A stretch of 64,000 nt of DNA from Prevotella sp. (GCA_022773395.1 JALFBL010000055.1:1-64000), one strand, 5' to 3'. Numbered from the stretch's first letter, positions 1 through 8,871 are shown. Numbers and translations are program-made. Notes: generated from the letters alone by a model not told the origin.

Positions 1-33
1 ATGTCATATTAGAGTTTTGCTTGTTTTCTTTTT

Positions 34-129
34 GCAACACTAAGATAAGTGAAAATTCTGACATGGCAAAATCCTGGGCAACTTTTTGTTGCTCAGGAAC
101 TTATAAATAAAGTTAAATTATAGTGTTGC
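34..129. repeat. Inverted repeat enclosing a hairpin; possible insertion-sequence end
   Basis: GCAACACTA at 34-42 is the exact reverse complement of TAGTGTTGC at 121-129. Between them, 72-82 pairs with 88-98 to form an 11-bp stem (one G-U pair) around a T5 loop. No coding sequence fits bases 1-253. An inverted repeat plus an inner hairpin at the window edge could be the end of an insertion sequence lying to the left, but no transposase is visible, so this is only a suggestion. Confidence 0.3.
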
Positions 130-253
130 GGAATTAAGGTACACACAAAAATCAGTCAAGAAAGTACTGCCGGGCAAATCAATCGTTGGAACTAATCTTA
201 TCCCGAACCCGCATGATTTATCATCGTAAACGAGAACCACACTTCCCCGGCTG

Positions 254-955
254 CTAAAACGCCAATGTTTTCGTTACGTTTCCATCGTATGTTTGGATGG
301 TAAGCATCACCTCATCGCCTTTTTCCGCTTTATGGAGCAACTGCTTTACGGGAATGCTGAGGTATAAGGGGGACGAATAATGTTCAGGGACACCGTTTTG
401 GTCGTGGTAGAGGCGCAAATGAATGCTGCGGCTTCCGTCTCCGCGCACCAGAATGGTGTCGCATACGATGCCAACCAACTGCCGTTTGGCATCGTTGCCC
501 TGTTGGCCTGTTTTCAGACTGATACCTACATTGACATACCGCTGGTTCTTGCCAATCCATGCGCTTTCCAGTTTCACGGGGTCGGTCTTCACACCGCCTT
601 CCACCTTTGAGACGGGAGCGATGAAAGGCACAACAACCATGCTGGCTGACAAGGGTTCTATGCGGTTTCCCACCTTATTATAATATAACAGGGCACGATA
701 AACACTGTAGGGATCCGTTTTCCAGGCAGTTTTCCATTCTTTTTCAAAAACCAGCGTGTCGCCATCATCGGTCATGGCACTTGCAAGGAGTGCATTGCCG
801 TTGGTATAGGCATCAACGAAGTCGGCACGCATATACGACCATTTTCCGTCGCCCGTTTCGTAATCCTCATGGGTGCAGGCGGCCAATCCGCCGAAAACGA
901 TCAGCCAAACTCCCGTCAATAGGAATGCGCGGATATGCCTGCCGTTGGTTCTCAT
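254..955 (-). CDS. NigD-like lipoprotein
   Basis: A 233-residue exported lipoprotein. The signal peptide ends in a lipobox-like LAAC near residue 27, directly followed by HEDYETGDGKWSYMRADF, the typical opening of NigD-like proteins of Bacteroidetes (N-terminal OB-like domain, C-terminal beta-sandwich). The family takes its name from the nigrescin locus of Prevotella nigrescens, where NigD was proposed as an immunity protein; most genomic members have no proven role. The start codon overlaps the stop of the upstream acyltransferase in an ATGA arrangement, so it is the translationally coupled last gene of the PASTA-rluD-ddl operon. Family call is firm, function unknown. Confidence 0.85.
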   Translation of the reverse strand: MRTNGRHIRAFLLTGVWLIVFGGLAACTHEDYETGDGKWSYMRADFVDAYTNGNALLASAMTDDGDTLVFEKEWKTAWKTDPYSVYRALLYYNKVGNRIEPLSASMVVVPFIAPVSKVEGGVKTDPVKLESAWIGKNQRYVNVGISLKTGQQGNDAKRQLVGIVCDTILVRGDGSRSIHLRLYHDQNGVPEHYSSPLYLSIPVKQLLHKAEKGDEVMLTIQTYDGNVTKTLAF

Positions 956-2103
956 TGGGCAAGAATATGGTTCATGGCAGGATAGGCATACATCGTGAGC
1001 AGGCTTTCGCGCAGGAAATCCTCGTCCTTGTTGGGTACATCCGCGACTTTGGCCACTTGTCCTTCCACATATTGGGCAAATCGCTGCTTGTCCTCCTCGC
1101 TGTATTTTTCCTTGAAAGCGTCTGTCCCATTGAGCATGTCCAGTGCCACATAGTTGTTGGGATAGAGTTGGTAATGGCGGTGAATCTGCTTGTCCAAGTG
1201 CGCCGCCACCCTGTCAAACAAGTCTTTTTGAGGCATGTCTGGCGACAGGTTGTCCAAATAGCCATCGATGCAGGGCGCACAATGATAATGCACCCTACCT
1301 TTATAGCCCATGATTCCCGTCCGCATACTGTCCACATCGTCCTGTGCGTTCTTTTTCCATCCTTCAACATCTCGTCTCAGCAGGAACTCACGGGCCTTGA
1401 GATAGTCGCACGGGTCGTATTCATAGCTGATGGCCAAAGGAGCGATATGCAGCTGTTTCAGGCGTTCAATGGCCGATCCTTCGCCCCCCATTGCCATCAT
1501 CTTGAGCAGTGCGGGCTGTGTGCGGTCGTTGGAGTCCTTGGCCCTTCCTTCGCGCTGTGCAATCCATATATTGTCGTTTTTCTTCGATACGACGAAGTGC
1601 ATATAATCAGCCAAACGCTTGCTTGACCAGAGCGTTTGGCGCGGGCTGAGCGACCGTTCCACGATGAACGACTTGTTGATGCGCACCAAATCCTTCACCC
1701 AAGGGAGCGAAAGGAGGTTGTCGCCGATGGCAATCTCGCAAGTGGTCTTGAATCCTGCATCGTAAACCAAAACGTCGAGCAGTGCCGAATCGAGCACAAT
1801 GTCACGATGGTTGCTCACAAAAGTATAGCGTTTCTCCGTGTCCAATGCGCTCACGTCGATGTCCATGCCTTGGCTTTCCTTGGCCATCAGGTTTTTCAGA
1901 AAGCCGTAGCTGAATGCCAATTGAAATTCAAGACAGGTGGAGCAAGAGCGCATTTTCCGGGCAATCGCTTCAAACGGCATGCCGGGATAAAGGAATTCCA
2001 GAACCGCCTTGAACTGAGGATTGGCGAGCAGCCGGTCGTATGCCTCTGGCAGTTCCTCCGGCTCAAACGGGCGGATGCTGTCAAATTCAGATGGTATCGT
2101 CAT
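952..2103 (-). CDS. Acyltransferase of the glycerol-phosphate acyltransferase superfamily
   Basis: A 383-residue protein without a signal peptide. NHRDIVLDSALL around residue 99 resembles the catalytic H-x4-D block of PlsB/PlsC acyltransferases, but the spacing is H-x5-D (or H-x-D). The later QREGRAKDSND resembles the phosphate-binding EGTRS block. It probably transfers an acyl chain to a glycerophosphate or related lipid head group at the inner membrane; the substrate cannot be told from sequence. It lies 29 bp after ddl and overlaps the NigD-like gene by 4 bp. The grouping of PASTA, pseudouridine synthase, Ddl and this enzyme suggests an envelope-growth operon. Confidence 0.8.
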   Translation of the reverse strand: MTIPSEFDSIRPFEPEELPEAYDRLLANPQFKAVLEFLYPGMPFEAIARKMRSCSTCLEFQLAFSYGFLKNLMAKESQGMDIDVSALDTEKRYTFVSNHRDIVLDSALLDVLVYDAGFKTTCEIAIGDNLLSLPWVKDLVRINKSFIVERSLSPRQTLWSSKRLADYMHFVVSKKNDNIWIAQREGRAKDSNDRTQPALLKMMAMGGEGSAIERLKQLHIAPLAISYEYDPCDYLKAREFLLRRDVEGWKKNAQDDVDSMRTGIMGYKGRVHYHCAPCIDGYLDNLSPDMPQKDLFDRVAAHLDKQIHRHYQLYPNNYVALDMLNGTDAFKEKYSEEDKQRFAQYVEGQVAKVADVPNKDEDFLRESLLTMYAYPAMNHILAQ

Positions 2104-2132
2104 ATTTCTGATATATTTCGTTTTGTTGATTT

Positions 2133-3125
2133 CTAATGAAACTGGTTCTCAACAATCTCTGTCAGCACGTCCGTTATATTTAATCCGGCAGCCTTTATCT
2201 GCTGCGGAATGAAACTGGTGGCCGTCATTCCCGGCGTAGTGTTCACTTCGAGCATGCTGATTTTTCCTTCCTTGCTGATGATATAGTCGATGCGAATGAT
2301 GCCGTTGCAATGCAGAATGTCATAGATATGGCTGGTGATTTGGGCCACTCTGTCGGCTATTTCCTTGTCGATCCGGGCGGGCGTTATCTCCTCAACCTGC
2401 CCGTTATACTTCGCATCGTAATCGAAGAACTCGTTTTTGGTGACCACCTCCGTGGCGGGGAGCACCACCGATTTCTCCTTGGTTTTATAGCAGCCGATCG
2501 AGATTTCCGTGCCTTCCAGAAAACTCTCCACCATCACGTCGTCGCTCTCCATCATGGCCTTCCGGATGGCAGGGGCCAGCTGATCCTTGTTCTTCACTTT
2601 TGAAATGCCGAACGACGAGCCGTCGGTAGCGGGCTTGACGAAGCACGGCATGCCGATGCACTTTTCTATTTCGTCATCGTTCACCAATTCCTCATATCCC
2701 TTGCGGATGAGCAGGCTTTCTGCCACACTGATGCCATAGCTGCGCAGATACTGGTTGAGCACGAACTTGTCGAAAGTCATTGCCTCTACCAGCACGCCGC
2801 TGGTAGAATAGGGCAGATGAATCAGTTCAAAGTATCCCTGCATGATTCCGTTTTCGCCCGGTGTTCCATGAATGGTGATATAGGCGTAGTCGAACACCAC
2901 GAGTTTTCCGTTTTCCTTGAAAGAGAAGTCGTTGCGGTCGATGGGTGCTGTTGTTCCGTCGTTCAAGTTCACGTGCCAGTCCATTCCTTTCACCGATACC
3001 ACATACACGTTGTACCTTTCCTTGTCGAAGAAAGAATAAAGCCCTTGGGCAGAACGCATGGACACATTATATTCTGCCGAATCGCCGCCACATACGATGG
3101 CAATAGTTCTCTTTAACTGTTTCAT
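2133..3125 (-). CDS. ddl: D-alanine--D-alanine ligase
   Basis: ATP-grasp ligase joining two D-alanines for peptidoglycan precursors in the cytoplasm; 330 residues, the usual family size. MKQLKRTIAIVCGGDSAEYN is the standard N-terminus with the Gly-rich loop, and MLEVNTTPGMTATSFIPQQ is the conserved C-terminal metal- and substrate-binding block. The reading frame stays open upstream, but I place the start at 3125 because homology begins there and AAAGGT sits just before it; the extension would run into the pseudouridine synthase gene. It starts 16 bp after that gene's stop, so it is in the same operon. Confidence 0.95.
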   Translation of the reverse strand: MKQLKRTIAIVCGGDSAEYNVSMRSAQGLYSFFDKERYNVYVVSVKGMDWHVNLNDGTTAPIDRNDFSFKENGKLVVFDYAYITIHGTPGENGIMQGYFELIHLPYSTSGVLVEAMTFDKFVLNQYLRSYGISVAESLLIRKGYEELVNDDEIEKCIGMPCFVKPATDGSSFGISKVKNKDQLAPAIRKAMMESDDVMVESFLEGTEISIGCYKTKEKSVVLPATEVVTKNEFFDYDAKYNGQVEEITPARIDKEIADRVAQITSHIYDILHCNGIIRIDYIISKEGKISMLEVNTTPGMTATSFIPQQIKAAGLNITDVLTEIVENQFH

Positions 3126-3141
3126 ACCTTTAATATATAGT

Positions 3142-4206
3142 TTATTTGTTTTCTGCGAAAGTGTTGCGTGTTGTTCCTTCAATGTAGGCCCTCCATTTCC
3201 CCACCAGTCGGGCCAGGTCGTCCGGCAGTTCGCTTGTAAAGTCCATCTGCTTTCCGGTGGTGGGATGCCTGAATCCCAATGTCTTTGCGTGCAGGGCCTG
3301 TCGTGGGCAGAGGGCGAAACAGTTCTGGATGAACGCCCGATAGGTGCCGGAACGCTCTCCGCGCAGAATCTCGGTGCCTCCGTACCGTTCGTCACCGAAC
3401 ATCGGATGGCCTATGTGTTTCATGTGCGCCCTTATTTGATGCGTGCGCCCCGTTTCCAAGATGCACTCCACAAGCGTGGTATATCCGAACCTTTCCAGCA
3501 CCCTATAGTGTGTTACGGCCGGCTTCCCTATCTCGCTGTCGGGTGGGAACACACACATCCGCAGGCGGTCTTTCGGGTCGCGCCCGATGTTACCCTCTAT
3601 CCTTCCCTCGTTTTCAACGAAGTTTCCCCACACCAGTGCCTGATAGCTCCGGTGCGTGGTTTTGTTGAAAAACTGCACGCCCAGCCGTGTTTTGGCATCC
3701 GGTGTCTTGGCCACCACCAGCAGTCCGCTCGTGTCCTTGTCTATACGGTGCACCAGTCCCACTTCAGGGTCGTTGGGGTCGTAGGTCGGTTCATGGCGCA
3801 GATGCCATGCAATGGCGTTGACCAAAGTGCCGTGAAAGTTTCCGCATCCGGGATGCACCACCATGCCTGCTTCTTTGTCAATCACCATCAAGTCGCTGTC
3901 CTCATATACCACGTTCAGCGGTATTTCCTCCGCTTCTATCCTGTCGTCGTGGCGCGGGCGGTCAAGCATCAGCGTCACCACGTCCAGGGGTCTCACCTTG
4001 TAGTTGCTTTTCACGGGGTGCTCATTCACGTGCACGAATCCCGCATCGGCGGCCTTTTGTATGCGGTTGCGGCTCGAATGCTGCAGTTTTTCATACAGAA
4101 ACTTGTCCACCCTCACGGACTCTTGCCCGCGGTCCACCTCCACTCTGAAATGCTCGTAGAGTTGTCCTGCCTCCTCGTTTTCTATCTCGTCGAAATATTC
4201 TTCCAT
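3142..4206 (-). CDS. rluD: RluA/RluD-family 23S rRNA pseudouridine synthase
   Basis: A 354-residue protein with an S4 RNA-binding domain at about residues 20-80 (VRVDKFLYEKLQHSSRNRIQKA) followed by the RluA catalytic domain. The signature HRIDKDTSGLLVVAK contains the catalytic Asp, and LETGRTHQIRAHMKHIGHP is the second family motif. It isomerises uridines in 23S rRNA; RluD-type specificity (helix 69) is the commonest for this architecture but is inferred. It begins 2 bp after the PASTA gene and is followed closely by ddl. Confidence 0.93.
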   Translation of the reverse strand: MEEYFDEIENEEAGQLYEHFRVEVDRGQESVRVDKFLYEKLQHSSRNRIQKAADAGFVHVNEHPVKSNYKVRPLDVVTLMLDRPRHDDRIEAEEIPLNVVYEDSDLMVIDKEAGMVVHPGCGNFHGTLVNAIAWHLRHEPTYDPNDPEVGLVHRIDKDTSGLLVVAKTPDAKTRLGVQFFNKTTHRSYQALVWGNFVENEGRIEGNIGRDPKDRLRMCVFPPDSEIGKPAVTHYRVLERFGYTTLVECILETGRTHQIRAHMKHIGHPMFGDERYGGTEILRGERSGTYRAFIQNCFALCPRQALHAKTLGFRHPTTGKQMDFTSELPDDLARLVGKWRAYIEGTTRNTFAENK

Positions 4207-4208
4207 GT

Positions 4209-4922
4209 TTATGGTCCTGTTACTTCCTCAAAATCGTCCACGTCTCCATTTTCACCGGAACCCGTGGCTTCAGTGTTTTCTTTGCGGGTGTCCGTATTTT
4301 CTTCTCCGTTCACCTCATCAAACTCGTCGTATCCCTTGTCCATGTATGCCACCGAGTCGTTCAGGCTCCTCATGCCGTCGCCCACCTGGATGATGAGCAG
4401 TGCGTCCACCGGCACTTTCTGTCCGTTGGACACCATCCTTCCCTTGCATTTCACGCCGTACACCCAATCCCGTTCGCCCGACACATATTCAGGCTCCCCC
4501 ACTTTCAGCCCCATGGCAACGAGTTTGGCCCTTGCCTCCCTGTAGCTGCTGTTATCGATGATGTCGGGGAGTGTCAGCGTGGGCGTGTCCGACGCATTGA
4601 TTGTCACATAGACCGTCCGTCCGGATTTCACGATGTCGCCCGGCATGACAGACTGTTCCAGGATGCAGTCGGGCGGCAGCGATTTCACATACCCCGTGTC
4701 GCTCACCTCGATTTTCAATCCCATGCTTTCAAGGATTTTCTCGGCATCGTAATAAGACTTGTGTCGGATGTTGGGCACACTTATCTTTTCGCCGTGGTGT
4801 GTGTAAAGATCCAGGCTGTACTTCACACCGAAGCACAGCGCCACGACTAAGAAAAGCATGGCAAACAAGTTAAGCCACAAGTTCAGGCCGAATATCTTTC
4901 TGAAAAATACCGATGACTCCAT
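4209..4922 (-). CDS. PASTA-domain membrane protein
   Basis: A 237-residue protein with one N-terminal membrane segment (about residues 13-38) and two PASTA domains outside the membrane (about 45-112 and 114-182), recognisable by VPNIRHKSYYDAEKILES and LPDIIDNSSYREARAKLV. The acidic C-terminal tail looks disordered. PASTA domains bind uncrosslinked peptidoglycan or beta-lactams in Ser/Thr kinases and PBPs; here there is no kinase or transpeptidase domain, so it may be a stand-alone wall sensor or scaffold. First gene of the operon, with a clear promoter at 5010-5040. Confidence 0.88.
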   Translation of the reverse strand: MESSVFFRKIFGLNLWLNLFAMLFLVVALCFGVKYSLDLYTHHGEKISVPNIRHKSYYDAEKILESMGLKIEVSDTGYVKSLPPDCILEQSVMPGDIVKSGRTVYVTINASDTPTLTLPDIIDNSSYREARAKLVAMGLKVGEPEYVSGERDWVYGVKCKGRMVSNGQKVPVDALLIIQVGDGMRSLNDSVAYMDKGYDEFDEVNGEENTDTRKENTEATGSGENGDVDDFEEVTGP

Positions 4923-5009
4923 CTCTTTTCGTTCTTAGAGCACTTTAAAGATTGCAAATAGCCCCTTCGGAAATCCATATTTCCGCTGCCAGATGCTTCC
5001 TAACATTTG

Positions 5010-5040
5010 CAAAGATAGTGTAAATCAAGCGCAGAACAAA
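5010..5040 (-). promoter_or_regulatory. Promoter of the PASTA-rluD-ddl operon
   Basis: On the minus strand a -33 TTTG (5037-5040) is followed after exactly 19 bp by TATCTTTG (5010-5017), a full match to the Bacteroidetes housekeeping consensus. It is back to back with the tnaA promoter, the two -33 boxes lying 28 bp apart. Confidence 0.85.
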
Positions 5041-5068
5041 ATAAAACAGGCTTTTTTCATTCGTGCGC

Positions 5069-5099
5069 TTTGTGGTTTTCCGCTTTTTTCGTATATTTG
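5069..5099 (+). promoter_or_regulatory. Promoter of tnaA
   Basis: TTTG at 5069-5072, a 19-bp spacer and TATATTTG at 5092-5099 fit the Bacteroidetes consensus. Transcription would start near 5105, giving a leader of about 40 nt. There is no room for a tnaC-like leader peptide gene. Confidence 0.85.
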
Positions 5100-5144
5100 C
5101 AAATAAATACTTTTAAGAAACCGTATTATTTAAAACACAAGTTT

Positions 5145-6521
5145 ATGGAAATACCTTTTGCAGAATCTTGGAAAATCAAGATGGTCGAGCCGATACGTAA
5201 AAGTACGCGCGAGGAGAGAGAACAGTGGCTGAAAGAAGCCGACTACAACGTGTTCCAGCTGAAAGCGGAGCAAGTGTATATCGACCTGCTGACCGACAGC
5301 GGAACAGGCGCCATGTCCGACCGCCAGTGGTCCGAGCTGATGCTGGGCGACGAAAGCTATGCCGGCGCCACCTCTTTCTATAAGTTCGAGGCGATGGTGC
5401 AGCAAATCATGGGCATGCCCTACGTCATCCCCACCCACCAGGGCCGCGCGGCAGAAAACGTGCTGTTCTCTTATCTGGTGAAAGAGGGCAACGTGATTCC
5501 GGGCAACGCCCACTTCGACACCACCAAGGGGCACATCGAGAGCCGCAAGGCGAAAGCCATCGACGTGACTACCGACGATGCCAAAGACACGCAGAAAGAA
5601 GTTCCCTTCAAGGGCAACGTGTGCCTGGAGAAACTGGAGAAAGTGCTGAAAGAGAATGCCGGCAACGTGCCGTTCATGGTGCTCACAGTGACCAACAACA
5701 CCGTTGGCGGACAGCCCGTGAGCATGAAGAACATCAAGGAAACCTGCGCGCTCTGCCACAAATACAACGTGCCTGTCGTGATGGACTCCGCCCGTTTTGC
5801 CGAAAACGCTTATTTCATCAAGACCCGCGAGGAAGGCTATGCCGACAAAACCATCAAGGAAATCGTAAGAGAGATGTATCAGGACGCCGATGCGGCCACC
5901 ATGTCGGCCAAGAAAGACGGTCTTGTGAACATGGGCGGTTTCATTGCCACGAAGAACAAGGAATGGTACGACGGTGCCAAACTGTTCTGCATCGTGATGG
6001 AAGGCTATGTGACCTACGGTGGCATGAGCGGCCGCGATTTGAACGCACTGGCCCAGGGCTTGGACGAGAATACGGAGTTCAACATGCTCCACACCCGCAT
6101 CCACCAGGTGAAATACCTCGCCGACAAACTCGACGAGTATGGCATCCCCTACCAGCGGCCTGCCGGCGGCCACGCCATTTTCGTTGATGCGGGCAAGGTG
6201 CTCACCCACGTTCCCAAAGAGGAGTTCCCTGCCCAGACCCTCACTTGCGAACTGTATCTGGAAGCAGGCATCCGCGGCGTTGAAGTGGGCTATATGCTTG
6301 CCGACCGCGACCCCGTTACCCGAGAGAACCGCTTCGGTGGTCTCGACCTTCTTCGTCTTGCCATTCCCCGCCGCACATACACCGACAACCACATGGACGT
6401 GATTGCAGCGGCCTTGAAGAATGTATATGACCGCCGCGAGCAGGTGACCCGCGGTCTGGACATTGTCTGGGAAGCGCCCCTCATGCGCCACTTCACCGTG
6501 AAGCTCAAGAGGTTGGGCTGA
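5145..6521 (+). CDS. tnaA: Tryptophanase (tryptophan indole-lyase)
   Basis: PLP enzyme splitting tryptophan into indole, pyruvate and ammonia; 458 residues from ATG 5145, where MEIPFAESWKIKMVEPI matches the family start. SAKKDG (Lys256/257) holds the PLP lysine. Tyrosine phenol-lyase is close in sequence, but two discriminating sites point to tryptophanase: FDTTKGH has Asp125 where the lyase has Thr, and GIRGVEVG has Val where the lyase has its substrate-binding Arg. MDSARFAENAYFIK and AGGHAIFVDAGK are also tryptophanase-like. It is a single-gene unit ended by a strong terminator; no aromatic permease is adjacent. The cell would be indole-positive if it is expressed. Confidence 0.93.
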   Translation: MEIPFAESWKIKMVEPIRKSTREEREQWLKEADYNVFQLKAEQVYIDLLTDSGTGAMSDRQWSELMLGDESYAGATSFYKFEAMVQQIMGMPYVIPTHQGRAAENVLFSYLVKEGNVIPGNAHFDTTKGHIESRKAKAIDVTTDDAKDTQKEVPFKGNVCLEKLEKVLKENAGNVPFMVLTVTNNTVGGQPVSMKNIKETCALCHKYNVPVVMDSARFAENAYFIKTREEGYADKTIKEIVREMYQDADAATMSAKKDGLVNMGGFIATKNKEWYDGAKLFCIVMEGYVTYGGMSGRDLNALAQGLDENTEFNMLHTRIHQVKYLADKLDEYGIPYQRPAGGHAIFVDAGKVLTHVPKEEFPAQTLTCELYLEAGIRGVEVGYMLADRDPVTRENRFGGLDLLRLAIPRRTYTDNHMDVIAAALKNVYDRREQVTRGLDIVWEAPLMRHFTVKLKRLG

Positions 6522-6624
6522 GCCGAGCCCGCTTTCTCGGCGCATGCCGTCCCCCCTATGGGTGTGGCGGCACAGAGAAGACATCCCGCCGGGCACTTGC
6601 CGACGGCAGGCCGGTGATGGAATA

Positions 6625-6668
6625 AAAAAATCTGCGGAATCCCATGCATGGGATTCCGCAGATTTTTT
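6625..6668. terminator. Perfect 44-bp palindromic bidirectional terminator
   Basis: Bases 6625-6668 are fully self-complementary: an A6 run, a GC-containing arm centred on CCCATGCATGGG (6641-6652), and a T6 run. It lies between the convergent tnaA and thioredoxin genes and reads as stem plus U-tract in both directions. Confidence 0.93.
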
Positions 6669-6687
6669 CGTACCCTTTCCTGCGGGT

Positions 6688-7845
6688 TCATTTCCCGAAG
6701 AGCCGGTCAAGATACTCATAGAACGAAGGGTCTTCGCCCACCACCACCTTGGCGATGTTTCCCTTGGGGTCCACCACCACTTTCGTGGGGAATCCCCTCA
6801 CCTGATAGCGGCCGGTGATGTCGCTCTCCTCGGCATTGTAAACATGAATCCAGGGCAGTTCATGTTTCTTCACGGCCTCTTTCCATGCCTGTTCCGGTTC
6901 GTTGCAGTCGATGCCCACAATTTCCATCTTTCCCTTGTACTTCCGGTAGTATTCCTTCATCTGCGGCATTCCCTTGATGCACCATCCGCACCACGACCCC
7001 CAGAAATCGAGCACCACATATTTTCCGCGCAGGCTCGACAGTTGGAAAGGCTTGCCGTTGATGTCGTTCAGCGTGAAGTTGTAGGCCGGGCCTCCGTCTT
7101 CCTGCCCTCCCTCTTCTCCGGCCGGCTGCTGTCCTTTCAGCGTTTTCACGAACGGTTCCAAGAAATCCTTCATGCGGCCGTTTCTCACGTTGGGCGTGAG
7201 CATGCTGACCAGCCTGTCCACATTGTCCTGCCCCACCATCGTCACCAATGCCGCCGAAGCCTCATACGAAGGATGCGCTTTCACAAAGTCCATCACGGCC
7301 TTTTCCTTTTTCACCGCCACTTCCGTAGCCTTCCGCTCCAGCGTTCTCATGTCTTCCTCCGTGAGCGTTCCCCCGTTCCTTTTCCGGTCGGCCTCGCCCA
7401 GCAGCCTGTTCAGTTCCTTGTCGAAGGGCAGCAGCACCTTGTTGGCCTCATTGTATTTCTTGTAGAAATCAGAGCCGTCTATGGTATAGTCGTTGTTCAG
7501 ATTGCCGTTCACAATCAGTTCTTCGCCCGGCATGGCCACCAGCCGGATGCCCGCGAACAGCCCCTCTTTTTCGGCAGCCACATCGTTGATTTGCAGCACC
7601 TTGGCCTTGTCCACCGGCATGGTCAGGTCGAAAGTTCCATTGTTCAGCCCCACCACCGTGTCGCTGGCTTCCACCTGGTTGTTGGCAAGGGTGAGTACCG
7701 CAATACGCAGCGAATCGCCCGTTCCCGCAACTTTCCCCTTCAGATGCAACGCCTTTCCTTCCTTTTCACCGCACTGTGTCAATGTCAGTGCCATCAATCC
7801 CGCCAGCATCAGTGCCGGCCACTCACTCCATTTTTTCATACTCAT
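6688..7845 (-). CDS. TlpA-like thioredoxin-fold lipoprotein with DUF4369-like N-terminus
   Basis: A 385-residue lipoprotein (signal peptide with lipobox TLTQC near residue 25). The N-terminal part (about 30-130) resembles the DUF4369 beta-rich domain common in Bacteroidetes, followed by a helical linker. The C-terminal AhpC/TlpA-like domain carries FWGSWCGWCIKGMP, an intact CGWC redox pair, and the cis-Pro region RGFPTKVVV. It probably reduces periplasmic disulfides, for example in cytochrome or thiol-protein maturation. It is monocistronic with its own promoter. Compare the related protein at 38621, which has lost its cysteines. ATG 7839 is an alternative start. Confidence 0.9.
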   Translation of the reverse strand: MSMKKWSEWPALMLAGLMALTLTQCGEKEGKALHLKGKVAGTGDSLRIAVLTLANNQVEASDTVVGLNNGTFDLTMPVDKAKVLQINDVAAEKEGLFAGIRLVAMPGEELIVNGNLNNDYTIDGSDFYKKYNEANKVLLPFDKELNRLLGEADRKRNGGTLTEEDMRTLERKATEVAVKKEKAVMDFVKAHPSYEASAALVTMVGQDNVDRLVSMLTPNVRNGRMKDFLEPFVKTLKGQQPAGEEGGQEDGGPAYNFTLNDINGKPFQLSSLRGKYVVLDFWGSWCGWCIKGMPQMKEYYRKYKGKMEIVGIDCNEPEQAWKEAVKKHELPWIHVYNAEESDITGRYQVRGFPTKVVVDPKGNIAKVVVGEDPSFYEYLDRLFGK

Positions 7846-7975
7846 TTTTTTATTGTTTCCAGTTTTCCGTCCTTGCCGTCTTTTCCCAATACGGCAAGGA
7901 CAGCCGTAAAAGAATGTTGCAGCCCCGCCAGCAAGAGTTTGCTCCGATACGGCGGGATGCAGCCTTATGGTTATA

Positions 7976-8006
7976 CAAAGATAGTCGAAAAGCGTTACAA
8001 ATCAAA
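7976..8006 (-). promoter_or_regulatory. Promoter of the thioredoxin lipoprotein gene
   Basis: Minus strand TTTG (8003-8006), a 19-bp spacer, and TATCTTTG (7976-7983). The predicted leader is about 125 nt. Confidence 0.8.
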
Positions 8007-8237
8007 GGCACGTCTGTTGAAAACGGCATGAAACAAAGATTATTTAAATTTTTATACCATATAATAACAAAGGCACATTTCATGGCCAGAGAATTTCGAG
8101 TTTTCCGGAAACGGGACAAACGGTCATGCGTTTTTTCATGTTTTGTCTTCTTTTTCCCTCCGTTCCTTTCTTTTTTCTGAAAAAGTCGCCCGTTTTCCAA
8201 CTGCCCGAAAACCGCAGTGCATGCAGAGAACAGCCCC

Positions 8238-8370
8238 CAATGCACCAACGCACCATTCCTGGCGGAGCAAAGCACCGTCTGTTGCGCGCCAATGGATGAT
8301 GCCGTTGCACACCGGCCGATGATTCCTCGTCGGGCAACGGATGATGAACGGGAAGACAACGAACCAGTCC
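8238..8370. repeat. Degenerate 22-bp tandem repeat array, locus 1
   Basis: Six consecutive units begin at 8238, 8260, 8282, 8305, 8327 and 8349 (period 22, once 23). The shared frame is TTGCRCTSCAA followed by CGGATGATNCC. CAAC or CAAT at unit positions 9-12 and the GATGAT/CCATT block with terminal CC recur, for example CAACGCACCATTCC (first unit), CAACGGATGATGAA (fifth) and CAACGAACCAGTCC (sixth). The same family occurs at 38059-38274 and 58229-58382. A period of 22 is not a multiple of 3, arguing against coding. Confidence 0.7.
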
Positions 8371-8863
8371 AAAGCATCATCCACCGACCCACGGAACATT
8401 TGCCGTTTTCCGTCAAGCTGTTTGTAATCAGGCAGATAGAGAACCGTGAAAAAAATCGCCCTCTGCCCCCTCCTCCCCCTCTCTGCGTTTTTCGGGCCGT
8501 TTTCATCCCCGCACAACTGTAAAGTTTTCTTAAACCACATCCTTCTCAATCCCTCTTTTCCTTCTTTTTTTTGCAAAATTATTCTCTTTTGCGAGTGCTT
8601 GCAGAATATATATCCATCTGTGTCTGACAGAAACCGGAATCTGCCGCATTGGCCTGCGGCAGGACTTTTCATTACGATGCAGGAAATGTGCAGGGCAGGG
8701 AGGGGTTTCCACCCTTTCACGGGCGGCAGATGGGGGGCGACAATGTTGCGCACATACATCCAGCAACGCCCCAAAACGTTAACAACCCAGCAGAAAATAT
8801 TAAAAATACGTAAATAATGAATATTTTTAACGCTCCTAAGGGTTGTTTTAAGTTATTTAGGTA

Positions 8864-8871
8864 TAATTTTG
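8864..8871 (+). promoter_or_regulatory. Candidate -7 element of susC operon
   Basis: TAATTTTG fits TAnnTTTG. The -33 side is weak (TTGTTT at 8843, spacer too short). It implies a leader of about 260 nt before susC, which is common for such operons and may be a site of post-transcriptional control. Confidence 0.5.

Noticed and set aside
3058..4545. 495-codon plus-strand frame opposite rluD and the PASTA gene
   Set aside because: Shadow of two confidently identified genes; no domain visible.
5145..6521. Tyrosine phenol-lyase instead of tryptophanase
   Set aside because: Asp125 in FDTTKGH and Val in GIRGVEVG match tryptophanase at the two substrate-discriminating sites.
5130..6719. 529-codon minus-strand frame opposite tnaA
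   Set aside because: It covers the tryptophanase gene in reverse and extends through the perfect palindromic terminator; composition is that of a shadow frame.
7850..8506. Minus-strand frame of 218 codons and overlapping frames upstream of the thioredoxin gene
   Set aside because: Runs through the promoter at 7976-8006 and the 22-bp array; low-complexity, no motif.
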